From the NCBI GenBank assembly GCA_964023205.1, contig OZ026842.1:33182992-33246991 (forward strand): a stretch of DNA of 64,000 nucleotides, written 5' to 3'. Source of the DNA: Lutraria lutraria (Eukaryota > Mollusca > Bivalvia > Venerida > Mactridae). The position numbers and the translations under genes are program-made. The notes under the pieces were generated by a model. It searched no databases, was not told the DNA's origin, and was given only the letters and a program-made list of their open reading frames with translations. Each line of letters begins with the position of its first letter. Position 1 is the stretch's first letter. Shown here one piece after another: positions 34,778-48,796 of the stretch.

Positions 34778-36211
34778 TCACAGTATCTTTTTTTCAAAGA
34801 AAAAGCAAAATTCGCTAATTATCCCAAACAATTTTGACTAACAATGCAAATATAAAAAGACGTTTCTTTATCAAATTTATTTGCAAAAAGTAAATACAAG
34901 ATTCGTGTATAAAATCAATAACAAAATGTAAATCATTATTATGACAGTAAGGAAGAAAATCTGGGAACAAATCAACCAGTTTCTGTTACACTCAAATTGC
35001 ACACTTAAAGTGTATAAACGATGCATGTGTCGTACAAGATGACTTATAGTCTTAAAAGTTACTCAATGATATATAAAAAAACATCATATTTCTGAGAGGA
35101 CGTAATTGAAAATGTTCATCCCGAGGAAGTAATGCTGACAGAGGCAGCGCCGAGGTCAATACTACTTATCAAGGGCTGGCGATTTTTGATAACGACCTCT
35201 CAGAAATGTTATATTTATTGTATTATACAGAAAATTTCATAAAAATTGTATGGCACTAATTTTGTAAACAAATCATAGTGGAATGCTACAGTATTTACAT
35301 CGAGCTAATGTTTCACGGAGTTTGATAAACGGTAATTTGGTCTTAATGAAAATAATTTCTAAAAAAATTCTAGTTGAATCTTATGACCCAGAGTCATTGT
35401 AATATGGCCAACAGCAGTAACTAAATGAAAAAAAAATGTAATTACTGTACACACATTTGGACTGCCCCCGCATGAGTTACTTCAGCTAAAAACAATGCCC
35501 GCTCAAGCATATGCAATTTTACATTAGAAAGGATAAAGAGGAGTAATAATGCTAATTGATATACTATCAAAATTTAGTTAAATGCCACTTTTGAATAATG
35601 CAATACATACAATGAAAAAATCTTTAATTAGTAAAGACTCAGGTCGTCCTGATTGTCTTTCGAAAGGCACCTAGGGGTCGTTTCAAACGTATCATAGTAA
35701 TCATATAACTTTCTATCTTAAAGATCTTGAGCACACTGCCCATTGCTTCAAACGCTTTATTTATTTATTTTATTTTGTGCAACGACCTTTTGCAAGTGGC
35801 TACCGGTAAAAAATAGACATACATGTACATGCATAATTTATATATTATAATAAACATTTTGCATATATTTACAAAGTACTCTCTTTATGCTACATGACTG
35901 TTTGATTTGAAGACACCTGATATGTAAATTCGAATGAACACAATAATGAGCAGGTTTCTAGCGTAATTGACAAAACTCATTTAACAATGCGAGTGGATTC
36001 TGATTGTCAAGCTGAAAATGAAACGTTTGTCAATTCCACCTTATCTTAAAGCCACACTTGCTTCACATGTTCATTATGAATATCAAGACATTATTAATGC
36101 ACGCGTTTTTTGACATAGTGGGAATGTTTTTGAGCTCTTTTTATATGATTCAGTCAATGAGTTGTGTGAATGAAATAACTTAATGATATGATAATGAAAT
36201 TCATGAATATA
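34778..36211. other. spacer between the palindrome and the WxxW gene
   Basis: No gene. Contains the small inverted-repeat unit at 35084-35213 and the 3' untranslated region of the minus-strand WxxW gene at its right end. Confidence 0.4.
35084..35213. repeat. small inverted-repeat element
   Basis: ATATTTCTGAGAGG at the left and CCTCTCAGAAATGTTAT at the right, with complementarity continuing inward (ACGTAATTGAAAAT against ATTTTTGATAACG) for about 30 bases. Size about 130 bases. Probably a short non-autonomous element. Confidence 0.6.
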
Positions 36212-39200
36212 TCAAGTTTCCTGTTTTTCGTTTTCCGTTTGATTGCCAACGATTAAAATGGCATCAAAGTATGTTGGGGGCGGAGTCTGTACATAACTGA
36301 GATCAGGTGACTGGGGCGTCTGAGGAGCAGGTGATCTTGGACCCATTGAACTGAATAAGTCAAATATAGACAAATGCATGTGTGGAAACCTACTCCTCCA
36401 GTTTGTTCTTGTCTGATTTTCACTGGTTGGTGGATCATGAACATCACTGTTAGTAACATTTGTATCATTATTCGGTTGTCCATCGACAACACTTGGCGAG
36501 TCAGATGAGGTAATTCTAGTACTTGGAACACTTAATTCCCCGCTTGAATCAGTTATAGAGAGGCTGTATGAATTTTCCGTGGGTGATGATGAATTGGGTG
36601 TGTCTGGCGGTCCAAACAAGAAGGAATATGAAGGCGGTAAGTCTGAAGAATCCGTCTGTACAGACTGTTCAGTATTTCCGACTAGATTCTGTGAGGATGG
36701 TCGACGGCGATCTCTGATATAACGAACCACATGCATAATAGCGACACATAATATGGGAACAATCACGGATAAACCAGCTGCAGTACCAATTATTCCAAGA
36801 TTCTCAGGTGGTGCTCCACTGTTTGGACCTAAAAATATATAAAAGAAATTACAGCGAAATCCCATACTCCGGACCATTCTCGTCTGAATCACACTAGGCA
36901 ATTTTGTCAGTACCATTTTCTTTCAGTACCAGGGGCGTAGGCACCTTTCTATGTGGTCGGGGAGTATGCCCTCTCCCGAAGAAAAAATCACTGTAGATTG
37001 CCGGAGACGCCTTGTGTGTACCTTTAAAGAACCTTCACAAATATGTCTGAAGTCTTCTGAAACAAAATTCTTTCTAATATGTTTCTTTTCTAGTCTCGAC
37101 AAGTCTGAACTAGGGAGTGGTGTCAGTTTAAACACGTTCGATTCGAGTCGCACGTAAAGATTTGGCGGTAAAATTTTTAAACGTGTTAACTGCGCATGCA
37201 GCTAACGGTGTAATTAATCAAACTGTTGTTATGACGCTTAGTGACGTTTTTGTTATTATAAATAGAACGTGAATATACACTGTACTCTCGATCAACCGAG
37301 TTTTGCTCAAGCGTGATACGGTGAGCAGTTATTGTGATCATAAATAGTGTTTGTCATACATCATGTGCATCGTTTACATAATAAGTTAAAATGGAGGTTT
37401 GTCGTGAAATTTGAATGTAGAATTCATCCGAACATACTTAACATAAAAGGAAAACAAAACATGACCAATGTTTGTTTATAAAAACAAGACAGAAGGTGAG
37501 AAAATATTGGAGAAAGAGATTCTGAATACAGTCAAACCTGCGAACAAAGGCCACTCTTGGGAAAGACTTTATGTCGCCTTTACTAGGAGGAGACTTTTAT
37601 ACGGAGGGCATTTTGTTATGAATAATTAATGACGGTATTAAACAGGATGTCCTGACTGTAAATAAATCTTAAACATGACAACATGATGAATAAATTTAAG
37701 TGGTTAAGGATAATAAAAGGAACGATTCCAGTATGTTCTCCTATTTATTATTCCCCTGTGGTTTACATTGCACCATCAGCCAGGGTCGAATGTACCGTTA
37801 AACAACAGATAAACAAAATATACCTTAAAATGACCCGTTCTTATAATAAGGAGGTTTTGACATTGAAGTTAAAAAAACTTGGATTTTTTTTAAAGACCAA
37901 AGTAAGCAGTTCTTATAATGAGTTGAGTGTTCAAAAAACAAAAACTGCTCATTAACTGTACCGAAAACGTGTTGAACGGCACATTTAACATCCTCGTTTG
38001 ATTTCTGTACCAATCCTATTGCAAAGACGAACCCCCATGAAAACAGTAAATAACAAAAGGCTTGCGATAAACCGCATACTTAAGTATACACCTACGAAAA
38101 AGTGAATTAGTTTAACTTTATATTTCATTGTGAATTGTTGCATTGAATAGCTAATGTCTCATGCAATAAGTGTAATGAATATATACAGTGCTTGTAGATG
38201 ACATATTAACACCGAGTCACCCTTGTACTGTAAGGCCTGCAGATTAACAATGAAATTCTATGTAATGATGTCTTACCATGCGAGATGTAATCTAAGATTA
38301 ATGAGTCATTTGAGAGTAACATGCGATGCATGTCACTTTATATCATATTCAAACGAAGTACTAGTACATGTATAAAACGAGTACAGTGCAAACTCTACAC
38401 AGTTATACCCTTTAGGAAAAGCAAAATTATGTTGTTTTTGTTGAGAGGTTGTTGCTCTAGAGTTTACTTAATAGTTAAATCGTTCAGTTGGGAAAATATT
38501 ATGCTGTTGTTGATGGGAGGTTGTATCTCAAAAGAGGGCCGCTCTGGAGAGCCTGCGCTATATAAGTCGTATAATAAAACATTGATATTTATTTTAAATT
38601 TCGCACACATCGTCTCATTGTCAGGTTGAACTGAAAGATTAAGGGTTCTTTATAATAAGCGAATATCTACTTACTTAAGCATTCGAATCGTATCTGATAG
38701 TCTCTGCATATATTAGATTGGTCCTCATTTCGGCATTCTAAACCAGCTGTAGTACATGGAACATGTAGTACATCAGGTACATTACCAAGGTTGACACTAT
38801 TAAACACCATCATATGATTGGCTGCGAGTCTACATATCGCATCTATAGGTTGATGACCATCACAAACTTCAAACCCGCTCTAAAACAAAAACACAAAACA
38901 TTACAGTCATACATAAATACAGTTGTAGCTGTGGTTTGAATGAAACGATAAGTTTGAACATCTAACAAAAAAGTGGGTATGTCTATGGTGATGTCGTATC
39001 GGTGTCTCTTTCTTTGATTTACTGATTCATAATGCTGTACTATAATCTGATATTAATATGTATTAAATAACACCGGACGGACATGTTTTTACTCGTTGTA
39101 ATATATAACAAAGAAGTCTTTGTCCTAAAATGTCTTCATTGTACGATAAAAGGCTCTAAAAGACAAACGGCCTGACTGAATAGTCTTACTGGCTTTGTTC

Positions 39201-42200
39201 TCGATAAATTTATTCCAAAATATATTACGCAAATATGATACTGCCGCTACATGTCAGCTGTGTCCCTTATCAAGTGATTAATACAAGGGAACCATTAACA
39301 CGTTTTTTTCTATAAACAAAGGCATTGTCCCTGTTTAAACACGATGCTTCTGTGTATGGCTGGGTGATTTTATGGTTTATATCAAAATTTATTATAACTC
39401 TGTATTCGAAATGCTTGACAGAATTTTTGTCAGTTTTTTTCAAAAATGATTTCAGATGTAAAGTCATCAATCAGGCACCGTTGCTACTCAATCCTAAAAG
39501 TTTTTCTGTACATAAGGATTTGTATGAATAAAGACATAAATTTTACTATACACGTCTTACTGAAGTCATATTGTAAACAATACAAAGAAGTTGTCATGTT
39601 ATAAAATAACAGTCATTTAGCATGAATTCAGTCTTACATTACTCACTTGAAATACAAATACTTAAAATACAAACAAAATAAACCTTTTTTATAATTTATA
39701 CCAATTTTACGACTTTTCATGACATTATAGAACTGTTATCTTGATTTTTGCCCGTCAACACTTTAGTCTCGTCGGCAAAATCTGATCGATTAGGGATGGA
39801 CAATGAGTCTTCAACTTGTATTTAAATACAAACATAAAATGAATCACTTTTTTGCTATCACGTAAAATAGAACGTGTAACTTCTTTGTTTTAACAACTGA
39901 CCTACATTGTTTCATGTTAAGTGGTTTTACCCATATTTCTTAGTGATTTATCGAACATTAATTGTGATTGACATTAGTAAATGTTTATCAAATTGTTCAT
40001 TGACCTGACCAAGCATGAATCTGACATTACTAACCAGTACATCTGTCTGTTTGTTAGCAACATTTATCAGCGATACATTCAAATTGTATTATAAATGAAC
40101 AAGGTTCATTGACCTGCATGGTTAGGTGTGAATCTGACATCCTCCATCTTCCTCGTAATCTTGTTTATAATTGATATTTTCTCATGCTTAGAGAAAGTAA
40201 TAAATCAAATAACATACAAGATACGTTCAAGAGATAGCTAAATATATATAGGACGTAGGTAGATATTAGGTCAATGACTTACAAAGTGTTACTGTATTTT
40301 GATAGAAATAGTACAAGTGTGGGTACTGACCGACAGGTAAGTGGGTAAATGGTAAATATAATCAAAGTACTGAAATTACTCATGGAAACTGAACTTACAT
40401 AGACTTGCACTGTTCAAAACATGGAATGGGAACTACTTTAACAATTGCATGGCGGATGTAGATAAACGTAGGACTTAGTTCTGCATAAAAATTCATGCGC
40501 GCAAGCGACGGCTATGGAAAGCTGAACTATAGTTCAGTTTCCAAAAACAGTAAAAGTTCGGTATAAAGACTATCTTCCGGACCACAAGGACATTCTGAAA
40601 TCAGATGCGAAAAAGTGTGGTCTTTATTATACGGTCGTCTTGAATTGGTCGCTCTGTGAGATATTGCTGTATTCCTAAACCAAATTACAACAGTTAAATA
40701 CAATGTATATACACACACTTAATCATGGTGACAGAGTAGATGTGATCTCTATCCAAGAAGACAGGAACACAAATCACGTTCTAAATGATAAAGAAAGAAA
40801 CTGATTTAATATGTAGTTTGTGGACGATATACATACTTAACCTAATGAGTGTAAAATATGTATGATTGTAACAATGATTTGCATAATGTAATTGCATTAA
40901 CAGGATCTACATGAACTAACTGTATGTCGTATTATTTGATAAAGAACCCATCCCTCTACTTATCTCATTACAGTATTTCCATCGAAATCAAATCAAAATC
41001 ACGTTATCTCTTTTTTTTATATTTTATTCGGTATGTTAAGAGCTGAGACTCTAAAGACCGCGGTCGTGACCCATTGGTTGGTGCCCTGGACTAGCAACGA
41101 CCGTGATCCATTGGTTGGTGCCCTGGACTAGCAACGACCGTGATCCATTGGTTGGTGCCCTGGACTAGCAACGGCCGTGATCCTTTGGTTGGTGCCCTGG
41201 ACTAGCAACGGCCGTGACCCATTGGTTGGTGCCCTGGACTAGCAACGGCCGTGATCCATTGGTTGATGCCCGGACTAGCAACGGCCGTGACCCATTGGTT
41301 GGTGCCCTGGACTAGCAACGGTCGTGACCCATTGGTTGGTGCCCTGGAATAGCAACGGCCGTGACCCATTGGTTGGTGCCCTGGACTAGCAACGGCCGTG
41401 ATCCATTGGTTGGTGCCCTGGACTAGCAACGGTCGTGACCCATTGGTTGGTGCCCTGGACTAGCAACGGCCGTGACCCATTGGTTGGTGCCCTGGACTAG
41501 CAACGGTCGTGACCCATTGGTTGGTGCCCTGGACTAGCAACGGCAGTGATCCATTGGTTGGTGCCCTGGACTAGCAACGGCGTGATCCATTGGTTGGTGC
41601 CCTGGACTAGCAACGGCAGTGATCCATTGGTTGGTGCCCTGGACTAGCAACGGCCGTGACCCATTGGTTGGTGCCCTGGACTAGCAACGGCAGTGATCCA
41701 TTGGTTGGTGCCCTGGACTAGCAACGGCAGTGATCCATTGGTTGGTGCCCTGGACTAGCAACGGCAGTGATCCATTGGTTGGTGCCCTGGACTAGCAACG
41801 GCCATGATCCATTGGTTGGTGCCCTGGACTAGCAACCAGGCAATCCCGGTTAAAATTTCGGATGTTGGGAGGTCATACTTTTTATGAAAATTTGACAAAG
41901 ATGTTGATTTTCTTCCACACGAGGAGAAATTGCTCCTGGAGAAGGGTAAGTTAGTGCTTGTTAGAGTACCGTCCATGAAAACTGATCAAATGAACTGTAT
42001 GCCGTGCACAAAATAAATTAAAGCTCCGAAGGTTCTGCTGTTGTTCGGAACTACAAATTAATCAAAAAATGAATTTCTTTGTAGAGTGAGGTTTCGGGCT
42101 GAGTTTTGGAAACCGAACGATAGTTCGAGCATGAATTTTGATGCAGACCAAACCACTATGCCTTTCTACACCCGCCATGCAACTGTTCAAGTTGTTCCGT

Positions 42201-45200
42201 TCCATGTGCTTTCGGTACTGTATTGCTCGTTTACGATTGTGCATAGCCATCTGATTTTGACTTGAATGCGCGTAATATTTGATTTTTTATTTATGCCATT
42301 GAATTGAAAAATTGGAACTATGTTTGTGGGCGGAAGGTTAATGGAAGCTCTTCGGTATGCAGGAAAATCAAAACCGACCGATTGTTGAGAAATGGTCTTA
42401 ACTTTGTGTTCGTACCTAACAACAAAGACACAGTGTCAAACACACTGACATCGACACTTAAAGTTTAAAGTATCTATGTAACAGTACATATAATTATAGT
42501 GGACCTAAAATACGCAACTCATCAAAAGGACGATGTCGTATACGAGAGATTAAAGGCTTAAGTCAGGGACGACAGTTCATAGTTTCGGGTTTTTGGGGGA
42601 TTTCCACAATTGCTCTCGACGTGCGTTCTGATAAATAACCCCGGAAGTATTTGTCCCGTGTAATTGGTAGAAATTGGTATCAGTGTAAAATGAATAAGCT
42701 TAAACTACAACCTAGTACAAATATACAGGAATAGATATCAACAGTTTAAATCATTCAAATTTCATGTAAACCTTTCATATTAGAAACTGATTTATTTCGT
42801 TTCAAATATTTAATATCTTATTTTAGATTATTGCTACTCCTACAACACTAGTGTTAGTTACATAAATGTGACGTCATGCTCAAATAAAATGAATTTTAAA
42901 AAAAGCATTAATTGATAGAAAAATCACGATTTTAGGTTGTCTTCGTCACAAATGTGTCTCTTGATAATACATTTCATAATCCCATGAAACTGATATAGTA
43001 AAAATATAAAAGACATCCAGGCTGATTTTTGCACTTGCTATTAAATGTTAACAGTAAAGGATGAACGTGATATTGTATTTTAAGGTCTATTAAGTAAAAG
43101 ATATTTCTATTTCTAGAGTATTTCAATATCGAAAAAGCTTGAGTAATACGACGTTAAATGATGAATATGGGAAACTTCTGTCCGTCTTTTTGACCCAAAC
43201 TCTGTTTTTTTCTCAGTGTTAAATGTTTTACGTTGAATCAAAGACACGAGATAGATTGAACAGAAAATATGAAAAGATATATCGTCTACATTAACGTCAA
43301 TATTTTTTCAATGCGCCGAATTCTGAGCCGCCGGAAATGCCTCTAAAAGTGGTGTTTAATTCTTAGATAATGCACATGTTTCGCCCGGGGGTGGGCTCTC
43401 CGGGGCTTCGACATTACCTTTCTTATGTTTGTTATAGTTTCATCGTCCCCGTGTCCGGAAGTGGGCGTGTCTGTATCATACCATGCACTCCACGTGCGCA
43501 CGTGCGTGGAATCATAACCTCCCGATTGTACTGAAAATATTAATGATTCGATGTAGTGATAATGATTTAGAATGTTGTAAAGAAATATATCATAGTACGT
43601 AATATGTTATTTGTGAGTTTCCTTAATTATTTTAAATTGTTTTAAGTGTTCAAATGAAATTAATACAAAACTGCATCTAATTTACATAATTTCTTTTTCA
43701 AACATTTTTTTGAACATTTCAGCGATATCACCGTCTAGTGGTATCAACCAGGGCAACATCCGGAAGTGTATATAATGAATCACGCAAAAATGTCAACTCG
43801 TTTCAGGCCACGGTTTGTAAATTCTTCAAATATTTACAGAGGTGATTTGAATTACAAAAAAATGTAATTTTGCGGTTTTAGATTTTTTCTAAACCAAATA
43901 AGATATAGATCCGGGACAGGAAAAACTATTCGAAATTCGAGAAGGGATATAAATGCCCGGTTCTCCTGTATCTTATCTTCTCTTTTTTGGGCGGTTCTGA
44001 AAGAACCATAGCTGTCGTATGGGCCGTTACACAACTGACAAACTTAATATCATTTAAAATGATTGAATTACAAAATGAATCGCTTTATAACAATGATAAA
44101 ACTTAACACATTGGATTTTTACAAAATGTTATATAAGATAGATTAGCTTTCTTTTTGTTAATTACGATTTTATACGATTGACTTTTTAATGAATGACGTT
44201 AATATTACGTCAATGTGACAAAAAATACATGTTAAAATCTCTAAAATGAAATAATACAATGAATTAAATCAATGCCGCAAGATGAACGATTATACCTCCC
44301 AAAGAAATTAACGACATATAAATTATACGACAAAGATGTACAAGGTTGTTTCTATATTTCTATACTTACACTAAAAAGAAAGTGTGCGCTTTTATATCGG
44401 GCGAAACATCTAAAATAAACTTAAAAAGCATAATTATTCACATGAAAAAAAATCTGATAATTATCAAATTTTAATTATAAGTAAAGCCAATACAATTTTG
44501 CACATTTTGTTTCCAAATTTGCCAAAATTTTGCTTCTATTATTGCTCTTAATTAACTTGAAGTAAATTTTTCCAACCAAGTGTACACTTAAATATTGGTA
44601 TGCGTACAGTCACAACTGTGTTAGAGGTCAACTCTGAATAAAGGTCACTCTGTCAATAAAAGCCACAATTTACCTCCACATGGGTGACCTTTGTTCACAG
44701 GTTTGACTGTACACATAAAACATTAAAGAATCCAAACGAAATTTTACAACCTAACGCTTACATTAAATACAAATTAATCCACAGTATTCATGGTGGTGAA
44801 TTAAATTTAAACAACTTAAAATTTAAATGCAATGAACAAAACCAAACAATAGTGAAGTCTGGCCTTATTCAATTCACTCAGTAATTTCTCCTTACTCTTC
44901 CTCTAACCTTAATACCAAACCAAACATTAATTATTTACTCCTCAGAGTTTTTTTATTCTCTTCCTCAAACCCTTATACCTAATCTAACCAGGAAAACTTA
45001 TCGTTCATGATATTAAATTGATACCAAGCTAATGATATTGCAGAATTTATAAACAAATCTAGATATGTAAATATTGTTTCAAATCCATTTTATTATCTAT
45101 GACGTTAGATTAAGGACTGGCTTTTAAACAGCGTACACTTATAATGAAAAAAACAACTGAAGTGTCGTGTCAATTTAAATGAGTATTATTACATTATAAA

Positions 45201-46869
45201 ACCACTTCACATGAGGGACTGACCATGTAAACAACAACATTTACCCTTATCAGTATATTTCAAGTTTAAGTAAATGAAATTCGTCATACAAATGAACAGT
45301 GTTCCGTGATTTGACAGTTTATTTGGTACCAAATAAATATACACTGCTCAACTTTCATAATCGGTCACATAGACTTTTGAGTATTCTGTAAATACATGGC
45401 ATTCTGTTCTGTTAGAATATTGAAGTCGGTCAAAGATTAATCCTGTTTATTAATATGTTGTTTAACAGACCATTCTCTAACTTTGATCATTTCCAAGCCG
45501 GCACAGAGAGAGAGAGGACAGAAAAGATATAGGACAAACGGGCATATATACATGTATTTCAACTCTTTTCGAATTTTCGATTTTTTCCTGGTTCTTTATC
45601 TTTCTCGGTATTAAGCACCGATACAAGCCTTGACCTTTTCTCCGAGTATGATTTCCTGGACACAGAACTTGGGCCGATGATTGGGATGAAGACACTGCTG
45701 AAAAAAAATCCCTGAAAAATTCGAAAGACGGAGCCAAGATTCGAGCCAACAACCTTTTGTTTGGTAGTCCAGAGTGATACCACTCGACCACCGATCACCC
45801 ATAGACTTATCCTGTACGAAATGTGAAATTTAACAGTATACTTTAAAATTAGTGAAGTTTACGCTAAAATAAAGTGACATAATGCACGCGCTTCACAAAG
45901 GAAGTAATAAGAAATTGATAAATCCTCTTGACAAATATTCGAAAGATCATGTTAGCTGATTAGTAAAGTTGAGTAGTATATATATATTTACAAATTCGGA
46001 AATGATTTAGTATTGTGATACTTTTTTAGGTTACAAATATCAGATTCTGTCATTGACGAAATAATACAAGCGCATTATACATGTGTATATATTTGTTTGT
46101 TTGTATAGAAGTTAAAAAAAAGAAAGAGAAAATAGTTTATGTAATTCACCATTTTAGACTGTTACCAAAACATACGTGTGATGGTATGTAAACAGGAAAC
46201 AGAACAGAACTTTATTTCAGACGAGTACATAGTACATTATCAAATATAAGTATGTATACAAATACATTATATAAAAAAATATACAATAATACAAATAATG
46301 TAAACCATATTTTAATAGTTAATAGATAATCTTTGAAGAGTCCAATTGTAATTGATTCATAATTCACTCACTAAAGAATACAGAGACAAGAAAAAAACGA
46401 TACACGTAAACTACAATCTTATATCAACAATGTACAAATCACATTTAAAAAATCCCCCGAAAAGGTGTTTTAACAAATAGAAAACATTAAATTTACGTAA
46501 CTAAATGTAAATAATTACGTAAAGTTCGTACACAAAGGAAAACCCAATGCGCTAAAATAAGGATTGAGTTACATCAGTTTCAAAAGAGAACTTGTGTCCC
46601 TTGTTTTGATAAAACAGTATCTTTTGAAATTCAAAATAAAAGAGTACCGATGAAACAGTTATTAACATATTTTTATGATATAATACAAATATTTTACGAA
46701 ATAAACAAATAAATAGAAATCTTAGTTGAAAAACGTCCTATTATTTTTTCATATTAGAATAAAATAAAAAATAAATAAAACCATAAAATAAATTAATTAA
46801 CTTACGTGTTGTTACATTGAGTATCCAAATACTGATTACTACCACGAATAAAATACATTTACACATCAT
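36212..46869 (-). CDS. single-pass membrane protein with one WxxW domain and PPxY tail (4 exons)
   Basis: Model on the minus strand: exons 46869-46806, 43530-43418, 38879-38675 and 36828-36212, total 999 bases, 332 residues. All borders are AG/GT and all phases join exactly. Exon 1 is a signal peptide (MMCKCILFVVVISIWILNVT). Exon 2 carries the first half of a WxxW domain: TWSAWYDTDTP, then GHGDDE (about 34-52). Exon 3 carries the second half with conserved cysteines and the ending GLECRNEDQ, CRDYQIRFEC (about 60-126). This is the mucin/CILP-type WxxW domain of secreted mucins. Exon 4 has a membrane segment (about 139-165), RDRRR as stop-transfer, and a Ser/Pro-rich cytoplasmic tail with PPSY (192-195) and PPTY (311-314), the form bound by WW domains of NEDD4-type ubiquitin ligases. 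The function is unknown; a type I receptor or adhesion protein is inferred. Long introns hold repeats. Confidence 0.82.
37527..37660. repeat. family A inverted-repeat element, copy 3
   Basis: Clear ends TACAGTCAAACCTG and GACTGTA, with CCACTCTTGGGAAAGAC inside. Lies in the last intron of the WxxW gene. Shortened compared with the copy at 11380. Confidence 0.65.
38382..38562. repeat. family B inverted-repeat element, copy 2
   Basis: Starts TACAGTGCAAACTCTA, carries TTGTTGAGAGGTTGTTGCTC, and ends near GAGAGCCTGCGCTA. Closest to the copy at 10970. It sits about 110 bases from exon 3 of the WxxW gene, in its last intron. Confidence 0.6.
41063..41836. repeat. 37-bp minisatellite, about 21 units
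   Basis: The unit is built from CGTGACCCATTGGTTGGTG and CCCTGGACTAGCAACGG. Spacing between GTGCCCTGG motifs is 37 bases, with two units one base shorter. Variants (GACC/GATC, GGCC/GGTC/GGCAG) recur along the array. Because 37 is not a multiple of three and stops are rare, the minus strand stays open for long stretches; this is not a gene. Located in intron 2 of the WxxW gene. Confidence 0.95.
44605..44711. repeat. family A inverted-repeat element, copy 4
   Basis: TACAGTCACAACTGTG at the left and CACAGGTTTGACTGTA at the right, about 107 bases, internally deleted. The right end is one of the cleanest in the window. In the first intron of the WxxW gene. Confidence 0.7.
45487..45801 (-). repeat. 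tRNA-derived SINE, full-length-like copy
   Basis: On the minus strand the 5' part is tRNA-like: GATCGGTGGTCGAGTGGTA (A box) and GGCTCGAATCTTGGCTCC (B box). A body with CGGAAAAGGTC-like and AAAGAACCAGG blocks follows, as in 48797-49078 and 5170-5345. The three overlapping open frames here come from this repeat. Confidence 0.7.
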
Positions 46870-47847
46870 TCAAACCTTACTTGAGTAAGCTCAATTTTAT
46901 TACAAATGTCGAGATACCGAAAATGTAATCTGTTTAAACGCGTGCAATGTTATTTATAAACTCTTCTTCTGTGTTTACTTTTATTGTTGTCTATCGACTA
47001 ACAGACCGTGACCCAGGATGAAATGAAAACTTTAATAGAAGTCACTGAGTCAGTGGAAATACCACGTAACGCGGGAAATTACCTGAGCGTTACTTCATTG
47101 TAAACTGGTTCCCGTTCCAAGTTGCAGCGCATCAACTCTATCTGTACACTGTATTGACCTCGTCATCGGAAACCAGCGTCACTAAAACCGAGTTTACGTT
47201 GGTTTGTTGCGATATGATATACGTAACAGCGTGTATGCATATATTTTTGTAATAGATTAATCTGAAACCGAAGTACAAAATAATGTGTATTTTGATCCCA
47301 GAATTAATTGATCGTCTTTTTGTTTATTATATTTTCAATAATTTATTCTCAAAGTCTTACAATGAATTTCGTAGTTTTTAAGTTATTATTTATAAAACGT
47401 CAGTTGATGAAAAATAAGAAACATGAAAACTATATCCTTAATCTAGTTCAGGATATTGCATTTTTTCCCTAAAAGATGTAAAGTTAATACTAGATATCAA
47501 GATTACTTGATATCGAAATCAGTCTGATAAAATGATTAGTAGATCTAATAACAATGAAGTAGTCTCATTTTAAGGATGAAAAATAATTGAAATACAAATC
47601 TTATAAATATCACTGACAAGTGAGATAACCATTTACAAAATGATGCAATAATTAACACTGCATACATTTGCAGCATTTTAATTAGAAATTATAATACTAT
47701 TACAACAGTACCTACATGATGATTTTCAGTCGAACCATCCGAAAATGTGTGGTCGTAAATATGAAAGGGATTTTGAGATGGTCGTTAAGCGAGGGTTTAC
47801 TCTACAACAATTGAACTTTTTTTTTGTGAAAATCAATTTGTAAAATG

Positions 47848-48023
47848 TACAGTCAAATGAACAAGGACCATTCTTAGGAAAGTCAAAAGGTGACTTTATC
47901 AGACAGATGGTCTTTATTCGGAGTTTATTTTGTTCTAAATAATTAATGTCGGTTTTAAAAGAATGACCTTTATTCATAGGGTGGTCTTTATTCGGAGGTG
48001 GTCGCTAGCATAGGTTTGACTAT
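47848..48023. repeat. family A inverted-repeat element, copy 5
   Basis: TACAGTCAAATGAACAAGG at the left and AGGTTTGACTATA at the right, with GGTCTTTATTCGGAG twice inside. Close in structure to copies 1 and 6. Confidence 0.7.
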
Positions 48024-48796
48024 AATCAACAATTATTATTAATTTGAAATTAAGTCTGATAAAATAAATAATGTATGCCTGTACTGATAGGAATACTGGA
48101 TATACATTATTTTACTCGACTCATGTATACCTGCTTAAAAGAGTGGTTTATATGACGCTATATCATATAACAACGGTAAATTAACAGTTTTTGTCAATGA
48201 TATTTTATTCAAATGTTTTCATAGGCGTTACACAACAGTAATCAGAAATCACTAATTGGATAACTACAAAATGATATGTTATCATAAATGGGGAAAAACA
48301 CACTTTATGCATGATTTTCACCACGTCTTAAGCTAGTTGACATCAAAAATAATTCATACACGCACAAGGCTGATAAATTATTAAACGGATAAACTTATTA
48401 CATGTATCATTTAATTATGCATCTGAATTTTCAATATTTCTCTAACATGTTAATGATTCCGGACTTAAAGCATATTTTTCAAAATGCACGAAGTTTTGTT
48501 AGCATGTTGCTAAAGAAAGAACAACAACTGGTTAGTGTGTAGGATCTTAAAGCTGCATTCATTGGACGTAAAAAATCATTAAACTGTGTTGTTGTTTTTC
48601 TGCACGCATATCTTTGTTCACATAAAATTCAAATAAAATTGTCTTTCATGATTGATATAGGGCCGTGCATGTGACGTTTAATTGGGTTGCATTATCACGA
48701 TTTAAAACGCCTATCTTATTTCATCTATTTTAAAAATGCGTTTACAGAAGCTAAATTATGTATTTCTGTTGTTTAACGACATCTATTGTTATTTCA

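Noticed and set aside
36923..37157. Open frames next to the last exon of the WxxW gene on both strands
   Set aside because: They fall in the last intron. The nearby CAGGGGCGTAGG resembles a hAT-type element end, but I found no matching partner end.
41063..41836. Possible CRISPR-like array or repetitive protein gene
   Set aside because: The units are directly adjacent with no unique spacers, the host looks animal, and the open frames rotate through phases because the unit is 37 bases. It is a minisatellite.
43370..43530. GC-rich island as a promoter or CpG island
   Set aside because: The GC-rich stretch is explained by the WxxW exon at 43418-43530, whose phases fit both neighbouring exons.
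45477..45802. Three overlapping minus-strand open frames
   Set aside because: They lie wholly within the SINE copy and share no protein family.
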